From positions 1 to 26,686 of IMG/VR virus record IMGVR_UViG_3300036716_001916: a stretch of DNA of 26,686 nucleotides. One strand, given 5' to 3'. How positions within the stretch are numbered: the first letter of the stretch is position 1; each line of letters begins with the position of its first letter. Positions 1 through 5,901 of this stretch are shown in pieces. Both the position numbers and the translations under genes were made by a program. The notes beneath the pieces were generated by a model. The model was not told the DNA's origin, ran no database searches, and saw nothing but the letters and a program-made list of their open reading frames with translations. The stretch comes from a virus.

Positions 1-150
1 ACTATCAAGGGAAGTCCACGTTGATTCGTTTGGAGTTGTTACAAAAAGAGTTGGTTTATATTTAATTCGCTTCTTAATTGCATTACCATGATCATATCCA
101 CGATAAAGAAGCATATTACCATATCTGCTTACATTAGTATAAAATTTCAA
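1..150 (-). CDS. gp43: DNA polymerase gp43, N-terminal fragment (runs off the window)
   Basis: Replicative family-B DNA polymerase of T4-like phages; only the first 50 codons are inside the window. The reading frame is open from 150 to the edge and begins with (M)KFYTNVSRYGNMLLYRGY, followed by KPTLFVTTPNESTW, which matches my memory of the exonuclease-side N-terminus of marine T4-like gp43. The start appears to be TTG at 150-148, since no in-frame ATG lies upstream and a GGTGA Shine-Dalgarno-like stretch sits just before it. An early-type promoter at 184-212 gives a leader of about 27 nt. The position after regA and hsp20 fits the marine T4-like gene order. The polymerase and exonuclease active sites are outside the window. 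Confidence 0.85.
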   Translation of the reverse strand, partial: MKFYTNVSRYGNMLLYRGYDHGNAIKKRIKYKPTLFVTTPNESTWTSLDS

Positions 151-183
151 AAGTCACCATTATAATTATCAGTCGTTGGGTAT

Positions 184-212
184 ATTATACCACATTTTTT
201 ATCACTTGTACA
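184..212 (-). promoter_or_regulatory. Early-type promoter for gp43
   Basis: On the minus strand: TGTACA (212-207), a 17-bp spacer ending in TGTGG, and TATAAT (189-184). The TG-N before the -10 makes it an extended -10 promoter. It shares the TGGTATAATATACC core with the promoters at 5809, 8194 and 11956. The start point would be near 177, about 27 nt before the gp43 TTG. Confidence 0.8.
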
Positions 213-226
213 TGCTTAAATTCATA

Positions 227-246
227 GGGGGAAAATTATTTCCCCC
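227..246 (-). terminator. GC-rich hairpin between the hsp20 transcript and gp43
   Basis: Perfect 8-bp stem (five G-C and three A-T pairs) with a 4-nt loop, 13 nt downstream of the 39-aa ORF and just upstream of the gp43 promoter. It probably ends or protects the 3' end of the hsp20 late transcript. There is no clear U-tract on the minus strand, so intrinsic termination is uncertain. Confidence 0.5.
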
Positions 247-258
247 CATGAAAGGTTA

Positions 259-378
259 TTAATGACTAAAAGACGCAAGAAGCATTAATGTTGGTGCTAT
301 TCCTATTGTAAAAAATAGTACTGTAATTAATTCAACTGCGGATCTGATGTCATTTTTGTGCTTACGATAGTAGCCCAT
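259..378 (-). CDS. Small single-pass membrane protein (39 aa)
   Basis: A short ORF with a good Shine-Dalgarno (GGAG, 6 nt before ATG at 378). The product starts MGYYRKHKNDIRSAVELITV and continues with a hydrophobic stretch (LFFTIGIAPTLMLLA) ending in SFSH. The basic N-terminus and one hydrophobic span predict a membrane peptide with its N-terminus in the cytoplasm by the positive-inside rule. It lies 49 nt downstream of hsp20 and upstream of a strong hairpin, so it is probably co-transcribed late with hsp20. I do not recognise a family; the location is only weakly suggestive of a lysis or envelope role. Confidence 0.6.
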   Translation of the reverse strand: MGYYRKHKNDIRSAVELITVLFFTIGIAPTLMLLASFSH

Positions 379-427
379 GATTAACTCCAGTAAATATTAC
401 TTAATATCTACTAGTATTTTCGCTAAT

Positions 428-892
428 TTAGTCTTGAATAAATTCAGGTGACTGCTTCGTTGATTTCCCAGTAGATCCTATGTTGATCTTCCTAGGTCGC
501 TTCTCTTCGGGAAGTTCTACTCTTAAACTAATAACGAGTATTCCGTCCACAAGATCAGCCCCATCTACTACCACAAATTCTGAGATGCGGAAGCTTTTCT
601 CAAATTTGCGTGACGAGATTCCTTTATGTACATAAGCGCGCTCTTCATCAGAAGTTTCACCAGATATCGCTAAGATGCCTTCTTTAACTTCTATGTTTAT
701 ATCCTCTTCAGCAAAACCGGCAACGGCAAGTTCAATCAAGAACTTTTCGTCGTCAATTTTAACTATATTATGAGGGGGATAATTATCTCCAGATCTAGCA
801 GATCCGTGAATACGTTCTAAGTCATCAAACAGATGTTCGAATCCTACAAAAAGCGAACGTGGTACATGCATTTTTATATTATTTCTTGTCAT
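428..892 (-). CDS. hsp20: Small heat-shock protein, Hsp20/alpha-crystallin family
   Basis: An ATP-independent holdase chaperone of 154 aa. Residues about 40-140 form an alpha-crystallin domain: a KFLIELAVAGFAEEDINIEV strand region, then EGILAISGE, SRKFEKSFRI and the conserved DGILVISL strand before a short C-terminal tail. Hsp20 genes are common in marine T4-like phages and are thought to aid folding of virion or replication proteins; the client is unknown here. The ATG at 892 follows AGGAG, and a TATAAATA late box lies about 60 nt upstream at 954-961, so late expression is likely. It sits between regA and gp43, where marine T4-likes usually keep it. The family call is secure; the role is inferred. 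Confidence 0.9.
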   Translation of the reverse strand: MTRNNIKMHVPRSLFVGFEHLFDDLERIHGSARSGDNYPPHNIVKIDDEKFLIELAVAGFAEEDINIEVKEGILAISGETSDEERAYVHKGISSRKFEKSFRISEFVVVDGADLVDGILVISLRVELPEEKRPRKINIGSTGKSTKQSPEFIQD

Positions 893-953
893 AATTTTTT
901 CTCCTATTTAAAGCAAGATTAGTATATGGTCTCCCTAATGGGACAACCGGTTA

Positions 954-961
954 TATTTATA
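954..961 (-). promoter_or_regulatory. Late promoter (TATAAATA) for hsp20
   Basis: An exact T4 late box in the 71-nt gap between the regA stop and the hsp20 start. By T4 spacing the start point would be near 948. The leader contains a weak 4-bp hairpin at 932-943 and an AGGAG Shine-Dalgarno. Confidence 0.7.
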
Positions 962-966
962 CAAGA

Positions 967-1395
967 TTAGTCTTTAGATTGACTATTTCCTATATTATAT
1001 TTAGGACATAATTCCCATATAGACTTATCTTTAAACGGTATTACCTTGATTTGTCTTAATGGTGCAATATCCTTCGCTTGTGTGGGATCAATCATACTAA
1101 CTAATCCCCAGTCAGCTAACAACGTAGCAATTGTATTTCTACGTTGTATATCGTTTTCTATTAAATTAGAAGGTTTTCCATCTAATAGAAACAATTCTTT
1201 AAAATGAACAATAAAATATCTACCTTGTTTATGTAAAATATGACAAGATTGAAATAATTTATTTTCTTTTCTTGATGCTACTCCGATACGAGTCAGCGTT
1301 TCTCGAACCTTTAAAAAGTCGTCAGGTTCATTAAGTGTAACTTCAAGCATATTACTTGGAGTCCACGGGTGTATTTCTTTATTTTCTTCTTCCAC
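967..1395 (-). CDS. regA: RegA translational repressor
   Basis: RNA-binding autoregulatory repressor that blocks translation of early phage mRNAs by covering their start sites. From residue 16 the protein follows T4 RegA nearly end to end: MLEVTLNEPDDFLKVRETLT, then QSCHILHKQGRYFIVHFKEL, LADWGLVSMID and a C-terminal WELCPKYNIGN. Two starts are possible. GTG at 1395 has AGGA about 9 nt upstream and overlaps gp62 by 17 nt (142 aa). ATG at 1350 matches the T4 start (127 aa against 122 in T4) but has a poor Shine-Dalgarno. If GTG is used, the protein has a 15-residue acidic N-terminal extension. It is last in the 44-81aa-62-regA overlap chain, the same neighbourhood as in T4. Confidence 0.92.
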   Translation of the reverse strand: MEEENKEIHPWTPSNMLEVTLNEPDDFLKVRETLTRIGVASRKENKLFQSCHILHKQGRYFIVHFKELFLLDGKPSNLIENDIQRRNTIATLLADWGLVSMIDPTQAKDIAPLRQIKVIPFKDKSIWELCPKYNIGNSQSKD

Positions 1396-1759
1396 CTTTG
1401 TAAATCCTATTTTTCAATGTTAGTAATTCTTCATTACTGAATAAATTATATATAGATTTAGCTTTTTCATCGCTATAACCATAATATTCTTTAATGACCG
1501 CTAAATTCTCTATTTCATTAGCTTTAGTCCACTTAGAGAATCTTTTTCGTTTCTTAATTATATTTATAAAAAAATCGAATTGAAGACGCGCGTCAATATG
1601 ATGGTTTATATTCATTTCATTAGCAAACAAAACAGTATCAGGAAAGTATGAAAGAGATCTATTAACAATAAAACTATTATAATTGTTTTCTGCTATATCA
1701 TCAACCATAACATCTTTTTTTGTTATGTTAATTGCTTTTAAATATTCAAACGGATTCAT
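1379..1759 (-). CDS. gp62: Sliding-clamp loader small subunit gp62
   Basis: Non-ATPase subunit of the gp44/gp62 clamp loader, which opens gp45 and places it on primer-template DNA. The 126-aa protein is shorter than T4 gp62 (187 aa) but keeps its recognisable middle: NYNSFIVNRSLSYFPDTVLF AN, then FDFFINIIKKRKRFSKW, which resembles the T4 segment ending in KRYGKW. The call rests on this resemblance and on the position between gp44 and regA. The start ATG overlaps the upstream stop (ATGA at 1759-1756), and the 3' end overlaps the regA GTG start, suggesting translational coupling. Confidence 0.82.
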   Translation of the reverse strand: MNPFEYLKAINITKKDVMVDDIAENNYNSFIVNRSLSYFPDTVLFANEMNINHHIDARLQFDFFINIIKKRKRFSKWTKANEIENLAVIKEYYGYSDEKAKSIYNLFSNEELLTLKNRIYKGGRRK

Positions 1760-2001
1760 ATGGATTTAGGTGGATCAGAATATAATGCATATTCCCAATC
1801 TTCATATGATGACTCTCTAAGATCTTCAAGATCAGAAAAATCAGAATTTTTAGTATTATTTTTTTGTTTTATTTCATATAATTCAGAAGTCAATTCTCCA
1901 ATACGTTTATATGCATCTTGAAGACTTTTTTGTAGTTCATTAATGTTTTTTTCAAGAACATCTAATTGTTTTACTACGTTTTGTGTTATTTTATCTGTCA
2001 T
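1756..2001 (-). CDS. Small coiled-coil protein between gp44 and gp62
   Basis: An 81-aa acidic protein that I do not recognise. Residues about 5-50 carry a heptad-like pattern (VVKQLDVLEKNINELQKSLQ, then AYKRIGELTSELYEIKQK) that predicts a coiled coil. The tail is Asp/Glu/Ser-rich and contains YEDWEYALYSDPP. It is linked to both clamp-loader genes by ATGA overlaps (2001-1998 and 1759-1756), so it is probably made in step with them. In T4, genes 44 and 62 are adjacent with nothing between. A clamp-loader accessory or a DNA-replication scaffold peptide is plausible but unproven. Confidence 0.75.
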   Translation of the reverse strand: MTDKITQNVVKQLDVLEKNINELQKSLQDAYKRIGELTSELYEIKQKNNTKNSDFSDLEDLRESSYEDWEYALYSDPPKSI

Positions 2002-2933
2002 TTAAATTTGACTCCTGCCATTATTTCTGTTAAACATGCAACGGTATTTAATTCATGATCTGCAACGAATGCATTCTTATATTGATAATCTGCTAAAATT
2101 AAAACCGTTTGTGGGATAGAGGTAACTTCAATATGGTGATACATATGATCATATATTTTTCTATATATAGCAGCAGGTTCACTGTCCATGTTGTCTGATA
2201 CCCACTGTCGCATAAGCTTAAAGTTTTTAAGTTTAAGGTGCTCCATTAAATCACTTATTGCGATATCACTTAATTGTATTAATATACCACTATCGATAAC
2301 ACCGCTAGAGCTATATCGTTGTAATTCATTAATAACTCTACGCCAATCTGGCATATGTTTCATAATAAGTTCTGCGACAACCGCTTCATCGTATGTTATA
2401 TTTTCAGTTTCAAGAATAAATCCACACCGATCTAAAAACTTAGAACATAATACTGCACTATCCCTTTTAGTCATATTAAATTCTATTGTAGTACATCTTG
2501 AATGTAATGGTTCAATAATACGATTTTTAAAATTACATGTTAAAATAAATCTACAATTAGCAGAGAATTCTTCAATAAATCCTCTAAGCGCTGGTTGAGT
2601 TGATTGTGGATTAAGGTAGTCTGCTTCGTCGAGGATGACTACTTTATAACCACCCTGTAAGGATACCGACGAAGCAAACTGTTTGATCTTGGTTCGAAGT
2701 GTGTCAATTCCACTTTCTTCCGAACCGTTTATTAAAAGAAAGTCCAAAGACAATTCATTACATAAAGCTTTTGCCACTGTTGTTTTACCTAAACCGGGAG
2801 TTCCGGTTAGAAGCATATTGTGTAATTCACCGCCTTTAACAATATCTTCAAAAGTTTTCTTTATTGGCTCTGGTAAAATACAATCAGCGATTGTCTTTGG
2901 TCTATACTTTTCACACCATAAAAATTCTTGCAT
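1998..2933 (-). CDS. gp44: Sliding-clamp loader ATPase gp44
   Basis: AAA+ subunit of the clamp loader, about 311 aa against 319 in T4. From the chosen start: MQEFLWCEKYRPKTIADCIL is the RFC-family N-terminal signature; Walker A is GTPGLGKTT (about residues 44-52); Walker B is VVILDEADYLN (DEAD at 102-105); the arginine-finger SRC motif is LHSRCTTIEF (about 145-147). A further 23 in-frame codons lie upstream, but they fall inside the preceding gene. The GGGAGG Shine-Dalgarno sits directly before tandem ATGs at 2936 and 2933, and the preceding TGA overlaps them. I prefer 2933 for its 7-nt spacing. The 3' end overlaps the 81-aa gene by ATGA. Confidence 0.95.
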   Translation of the reverse strand: MQEFLWCEKYRPKTIADCILPEPIKKTFEDIVKGGELHNMLLTGTPGLGKTTVAKALCNELSLDFLLINGSEESGIDTLRTKIKQFASSVSLQGGYKVVILDEADYLNPQSTQPALRGFIEEFSANCRFILTCNFKNRIIEPLHSRCTTIEFNMTKRDSAVLCSKFLDRCGFILETENITYDEAVVAELIMKHMPDWRRVINELQRYSSSGVIDSGILIQLSDIAISDLMEHLKLKNFKLMRQWVSDNMDSEPAAIYRKIYDHMYHHIEVTSIPQTVLILADYQYKNAFVADHELNTVACLTEIMAGVKFK

Positions 2934-3190
2934 CATAATACCTCCCAACCTAGAACTGTATCTAAACGAAAAGATCTCCAATCTTCTTTGTCTAATGCCC
3001 AAGCAGCATAATGCTCTGATTCTGGTGTGATATTACCGATTTTTTGATTGATACCAAAAGCTTCTAATACTATTGGATTTAGAGTGCATGGCATAACTCG
3101 AATCTCGTCCGAGTTAATTTTTTGAAAGGTTACAGTTACTGTACCTTGTTTAAGTGCCTCGAATAGGCGTTGTTTTTCATTACGATCCAT
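2933..3190 (-). CDS. Small SH3-barrel-like protein (DUF2693 type)
   Basis: An 85-aa conserved protein of T4-like phages with no known biochemical role. The pattern resembles the DUF2693 group: a short helix (KQRLFEALKQG), a TVTVTFQKINSDEIRVMPCT beta-hairpin, then a tail reading WALDKEDWRSFRLDTVLGWE. The WRSFR segment is the family's most recognisable part. I assign this from memory of the family, not from a search. The ATG follows GGAG at a normal distance. It overlaps the gp44 start and so probably couples to it. A weak hairpin at 3221-3239 lies just upstream. Confidence 0.75.
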   Translation of the reverse strand: MDRNEKQRLFEALKQGTVTVTFQKINSDEIRVMPCTLNPIVLEAFGINQKIGNITPESEHYAAWALDKEDWRSFRLDTVLGWEVL

Positions 3191-3220
3191 TAATGATCTC
3201 CATAATATAATATAAAATGC

Positions 3221-3239
3221 GTGAGGGAGCTACCCTCAC
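3221..3239 (-). terminator. Hairpin between the 85-aa gene and the DUF2693 gene
   Basis: A perfect 7-bp stem (GTGAGGG with CCCTCAC) and 5-nt loop, followed on the minus strand by GCATTTTATATT. The short, broken T-run makes it at best a partial terminator. It could tune how much late transcript from 3613 reaches gp44. Confidence 0.5.
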
Positions 3240-3254
3240 ATTAAGCTAATCGAG

Positions 3255-3512
3255 TTAAGCTTCTTCGGCTTCTACAGTCTCGACAACTGGCTCTTCTTGA
3301 GGAACTGTTCCTTCTGGAGCTTGTTCACCTTGCGGTTGATTAGCTTCCAAGAATTTAACAGTTCTAGTTCTCAAAGAACCTACTGCTTCCATTTCTGGAC
3401 CTTCAAAACCGCCTCTTTTAGAACAGATGTCGATAATCTGTACCATTGTTGCGATATCTTGAAGCGAGAGTTGTACAGGCTCTGCTGCTTGATTTTCTAC
3501 TTGATCAGTCAT
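3255..3512 (-). CDS. Conserved T4-like small protein of unknown function
   Basis: An 85-aa protein with an N-terminal helical part (LSLQDIATMVQIIDICSKRG, then GFEGPEMEAVGSLRTRTVKF) and an acidic, Pro/Glu-rich tail ending in VETVEAEEA. I recall very similar small proteins near gp45 in marine T4-like phages, but none with a known function. It has a strong AAGGAG Shine-Dalgarno. Unlike its neighbours it has its own TATAAATA late box at 3613 and a structured leader of about 95 nt, so it probably peaks late although it sits among replication genes. The acidic tail could be a DNA-mimic or protein-docking tail; that is a guess. Confidence 0.8.
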   Translation of the reverse strand: MTDQVENQAAEPVQLSLQDIATMVQIIDICSKRGGFEGPEMEAVGSLRTRTVKFLEANQPQGEQAPEGTVPQEEPVVETVEAEEA

Positions 3513-3546
3513 TTTGTTTTCTCCTTTGCAAAGTAGACTATATTAA

Positions 3547-3595
3547 GAAGACCCGCAATTGCGGCATCTTCCACCATATCCTCATGATATATGAG
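3547..3595 (-). promoter_or_regulatory. Structured 5' leader with two hairpins
   Basis: Two hairpins lie between the late box at 3613 and the start at 3512. At 3581-3595 there is a 5-bp stem (CTCAT/ATGAG). At 3547-3571 an outer 5-bp stem (GAAGA/TCTTC) and an inner CCGC/GCGG stem close an AATT loop. They would sit near the 5' end of the late mRNA; stabilisation or translation control is inferred. Confidence 0.5.
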
Positions 3596-3612
3596 AATTT
3601 CTTTTACATGTA

Positions 3613-3620
3613 TATTTATA
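3613..3620 (-). promoter_or_regulatory. Late promoter (TATAAATA) for the 85-aa gene
   Basis: An exact T4 late box overlapping the end of gp45 (stop at 3616-3618). The predicted start near 3607 gives a leader of about 95 nt to the ATG at 3512. It would also feed DUF2693, gp44 and downstream genes late. Confidence 0.6.
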
Positions 3621-4290
3621 CATGAAATTCAGACGTTTTTTCTAAAGCGATAAAATAATTTACCGGAAAATCCGTATTCTGCCACGATGAAATCAATTTA
3701 GATGAAATCATTAAGAAGTAATCGCCTTCTAATAGCTTTAAATTTGCAATATTAATTACAAAACTAAATTTATTTTTACAATCATTGTCATGATCTAAAT
3801 GCATTTCATAAGAATTAGCAGTTGCATCTTTTAAATCAACAACCTTTGCACTTACATCTCCATTTTCACCACTAATAACTAATTCATTGTGTCCTAAAAC
3901 TGCAGAAGCTTTTCTAATATTGTTTAAAGTATCCATTGATAATGATATACTAAATTCTGCTTCTGGCATTGTTAAATCTTTTTCAGGAGATGTTAAAATT
4001 TCAGGAGCAGAAAAATAATAGTTCATTCTCTGTTTATGATCTCCATTAATAGTAACAAATTTATCTTCAAAAGATAATGATGCATTATCCATCAAACCTA
4101 CCACAGATAAAAATTCGTTTAAATCATAGATTCCGAACTCTTGTGGAAAATCCTCAGGGATTGTGCACGATGCAAGTATGTTTTTTGCATCTGATATGGT
4201 CGATAATTTTTGACCAGGTTTACAAACGATATTTGGATTAATCGTTGCAAAGTTTTTTAACACTTTTAATGTGTCATTTGATATATTCAT
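3616..4290 (-). CDS. gp45: Sliding clamp (processivity factor) gp45
   Basis: Trimeric DNA clamp that tethers gp43 polymerase and, in T4, also couples late transcription to replication through gp55. The 224-aa length matches T4 (228). Shared features are LKNFATINPNIVCKPGQ at the N-terminus, FGIYDLNEFLSVVGLMDNA, an FSFVINIANLKLLEGDYFL segment near the C-terminus, and NYFIALEKT at the end. The start has a GAGG Shine-Dalgarno. The gene lies 14 nt after DUF3310 and is probably read from the early promoter at 5809. Clamp, loader and polymerase are all within this window, as in T4. Confidence 0.95.
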   Translation of the reverse strand: MNISNDTLKVLKNFATINPNIVCKPGQKLSTISDAKNILASCTIPEDFPQEFGIYDLNEFLSVVGLMDNASLSFEDKFVTINGDHKQRMNYYFSAPEILTSPEKDLTMPEAEFSISLSMDTLNNIRKASAVLGHNELVISGENGDVSAKVVDLKDATANSYEMHLDHDNDCKNKFSFVINIANLKLLEGDYFLMISSKLISSWQNTDFPVNYFIALEKTSEFHV

Positions 4291-4304
4291 AATATAATCC
4301 TCAA

Positions 4305-4583
4305 TTATAGTTCACGCTCATCATGAACCGAAAGTGCGATAATTGCATAGTGTAAAACCTTCATCAGATCTTTTCTATTATAACCATCTTTTTTACCATA
4401 TCGTTGTGCGTACTTCAATATGTTTCCTAAACAAAAGCCTTCACCATGACCACCGTCAATAATAAATTCGGTTGCTTGAAATTTGTTTTTAGAATAATGC
4501 GCAGTATACGTACTATCTATGTAGGCTTTGAGCTCATCACAGAGCTCACCTTCATTAAATTTATAATCGACTTTTTTACTCAT
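4305..4583 (-). CDS. DUF3310-like small protein
   Basis: A 92-aa protein resembling the DUF3310 family ('nucleotide kinase-related' small proteins of phages). The core is EGFCLGNILKYAQRYGKKDG followed by YNRKDLMKVLHYAI, close to the family pattern of a LGNxxKYxxRxGKK loop and a helix. The true function of the family is unknown; the kinase label is historical. The start overlaps the AAA+ stop by ATGA (4583-4580), so it is the second cistron of the AAA+ operon and lies directly upstream of gp45. Confidence 0.75.
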   Translation of the reverse strand: MSKKVDYKFNEGELCDELKAYIDSTYTAHYSKNKFQATEFIIDGGHGEGFCLGNILKYAQRYGKKDGYNRKDLMKVLHYAIIALSVHDEREL

Positions 4584-5764
4584 TCGTCATCTTGTTCGTT
4601 ATAATCATCATAATCTGTTGCAATTTCATCACTAATAGGAGATTCAAATACAACACCAGAATCTACTTTTGTATACAAATCAAGAAATGCTTCTTTTGTA
4701 TCATCATCAAATCGTGCTATACAAAGATCAATTGCTTTCATTCTATCATTAAATATAGAATATGTTTGAACAATGTGACAAAGGCGTCTTGTTGAAATAA
4801 CTTCATCAACACCATCATCATAAAACGTTTTTCTAATTATGTCTGCCCAATCAACTAAGTTTTTAGTAAAATCTTTAATATCTTGATCAATTTTCATTCC
4901 AAATTTTTCGAAATGATTAATAACAATTTTACTTTCAGTTCTTGCTGCAGGAAATGCTTGATCAATTGAAATTGTAAATCGTTCTAAGAATGCATCATCG
5001 ATAATAGTTGCTGCAGTAAATCTTCCATCTTCAGAACCTTTACCTTTTGTATTAGCAGTAGCTATAACGTTAAATCCTGGAGAAGGTCTTACAATCTCAC
5101 CAGTTTTCTTAACAAGAACAGGTTTTCCTTCGAGAATACCTTGAAGACACATAATTTTATTTGTAGCTCTATCAATTTCATCAAGAAGCAAAATAGCTCC
5201 GTTTTCCATTGCTTTAAGTACTGGACCTTTTGAAAATACAGTTTCACCATTTAGTAATCTAAATCCACCAATTAAATCATCTTCATCAGTTTCAGGATTT
5301 ATTTGAACTCGTATAAACTCCTTTTTAAGTTTTGCACAAGTTTGTTCAACCATAAATGTTTTACCATTTCCTGATAATCCAGAAATATATACTGGATAAA
5401 ACATTCCAGATTTTACAACTTTAGTAATATCCGCATGTGCTCCCCATGGAACATATGAAGGATCAACTTCTGCAAATGTTTTTTCCGAATTTACAATTGA
5501 ATGCAATTGTGCAGCGGTTTGTGGAACAGTTATATTTGTTTCTGTTTCTGGATGTAAAGGTACTACCATACCAGCAAGATCAAACGTTCCACGTCTAATT
5601 CTAAATTCTGATGAGATAATATCTTTCCAATCACCATACTTATAACCCAAAGATTTTGCAGTCTCTATGATTGTCGCAGTACGAAATTCATTTTGATCTG
5701 GAAATCTTGAAGATAATTCTTTCAAGATGTTTTGGGTTGATGGTTTCATTTCACTTTTTTTCAT
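4580..5764 (-). CDS. cobS: CobS-like MoxR-type AAA+ ATPase
   Basis: A 394-aa AAA+ protein of the MoxR/CobS type. After an N-terminal domain (about 1-100), Walker A is GLSGNGKT (129-136), Walker B ILLLDE (191-196), sensor 1 IATANTKG (about 234-241), and the DAFLERF segment (about 258-264) supplies an arginine finger. CobS is the ATPase of the aerobic cobaltochelatase CobNST; many marine T4-likes carry a homologue labelled cobS. No CobN-type chelatase is visible here, so a general remodelling role with the adjacent VWA/HExxH protein is equally likely. It is driven by the promoter at 5809-5837, whose whole leader is duplicated in front of the partner gene. The AAGGAG Shine-Dalgarno sits about 10 nt before ATG. 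Confidence 0.85.
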   Translation of the reverse strand: MKKSEMKPSTQNILKELSSRFPDQNEFRTATIIETAKSLGYKYGDWKDIISSEFRIRRGTFDLAGMVVPLHPETETNITVPQTAAQLHSIVNSEKTFAEVDPSYVPWGAHADITKVVKSGMFYPVYISGLSGNGKTFMVEQTCAKLKKEFIRVQINPETDEDDLIGGFRLLNGETVFSKGPVLKAMENGAILLLDEIDRATNKIMCLQGILEGKPVLVKKTGEIVRPSPGFNVIATANTKGKGSEDGRFTAATIIDDAFLERFTISIDQAFPAARTESKIVINHFEKFGMKIDQDIKDFTKNLVDWADIIRKTFYDDGVDEVISTRRLCHIVQTYSIFNDRMKAIDLCIARFDDDTKEAFLDLYTKVDSGVVFESPISDEIATDYDDYNEQDDE

Positions 5765-5772
5765 AATGTATA

Positions 5773-5901
5773 CACTCCTTACAGTGTTTTATTTTTTAAT
5801 ATAGGTATATTATACCATAAACATATAGCTTTGTACATGCTTTTTTTCACTTTTTTTCATTTATTTTCATTTTGTGTGACCATAGTGATATATTAGTCAC
5901 A
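5773..5901 (-). repeat. Direct repeat copy A (promoter and leader unit)
   Basis: A 129-bp copy of the sequence at 8158-8285. The first 47 bp (Shine-Dalgarno, leader, -10) are identical. A promoter spacer of about 14 bp differs. The remaining 67 or so bp (-35, A-tracts, dyad) differ at about two positions. It begins immediately after the TAG stop of the CobT-like gene. The far end holds a TGTGAC/GTCACA inverted repeat, and A-tracts about 10 bp apart precede the -35 like an UP element. Confidence 0.9.
5809..5837 (-). promoter_or_regulatory. Early-type promoter for the AAA+/DUF3310/gp45 operon
   Basis: On the minus strand: TGTACA (5837-5832), 17-bp spacer ending in TATGG, TATAAT (5814-5809). 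It lies inside repeat copy A. The start point near 5802 gives a leader of about 37 nt containing AAGGAG within a small ACACT/AGTGT hairpin. Confidence 0.85.

Noticed and set aside
1561-1568. TATAAATA box inside gp62
   Set aside because: Exact box but within a gene; several chance matches are expected in DNA this AT-rich. Only intergenic boxes were kept.
2188-2598. 136-aa plus-strand ORF
   Set aside because: Lies opposite gp44, which has all clamp-loader motifs; no promoter or family match. Shadow ORF.
5875-5901. CRP-like site (TGTGA...TCACA) at the repeat edge
   Set aside because: The half-sites are too far apart for the 6-bp CRP spacing; reported only as a dyad.
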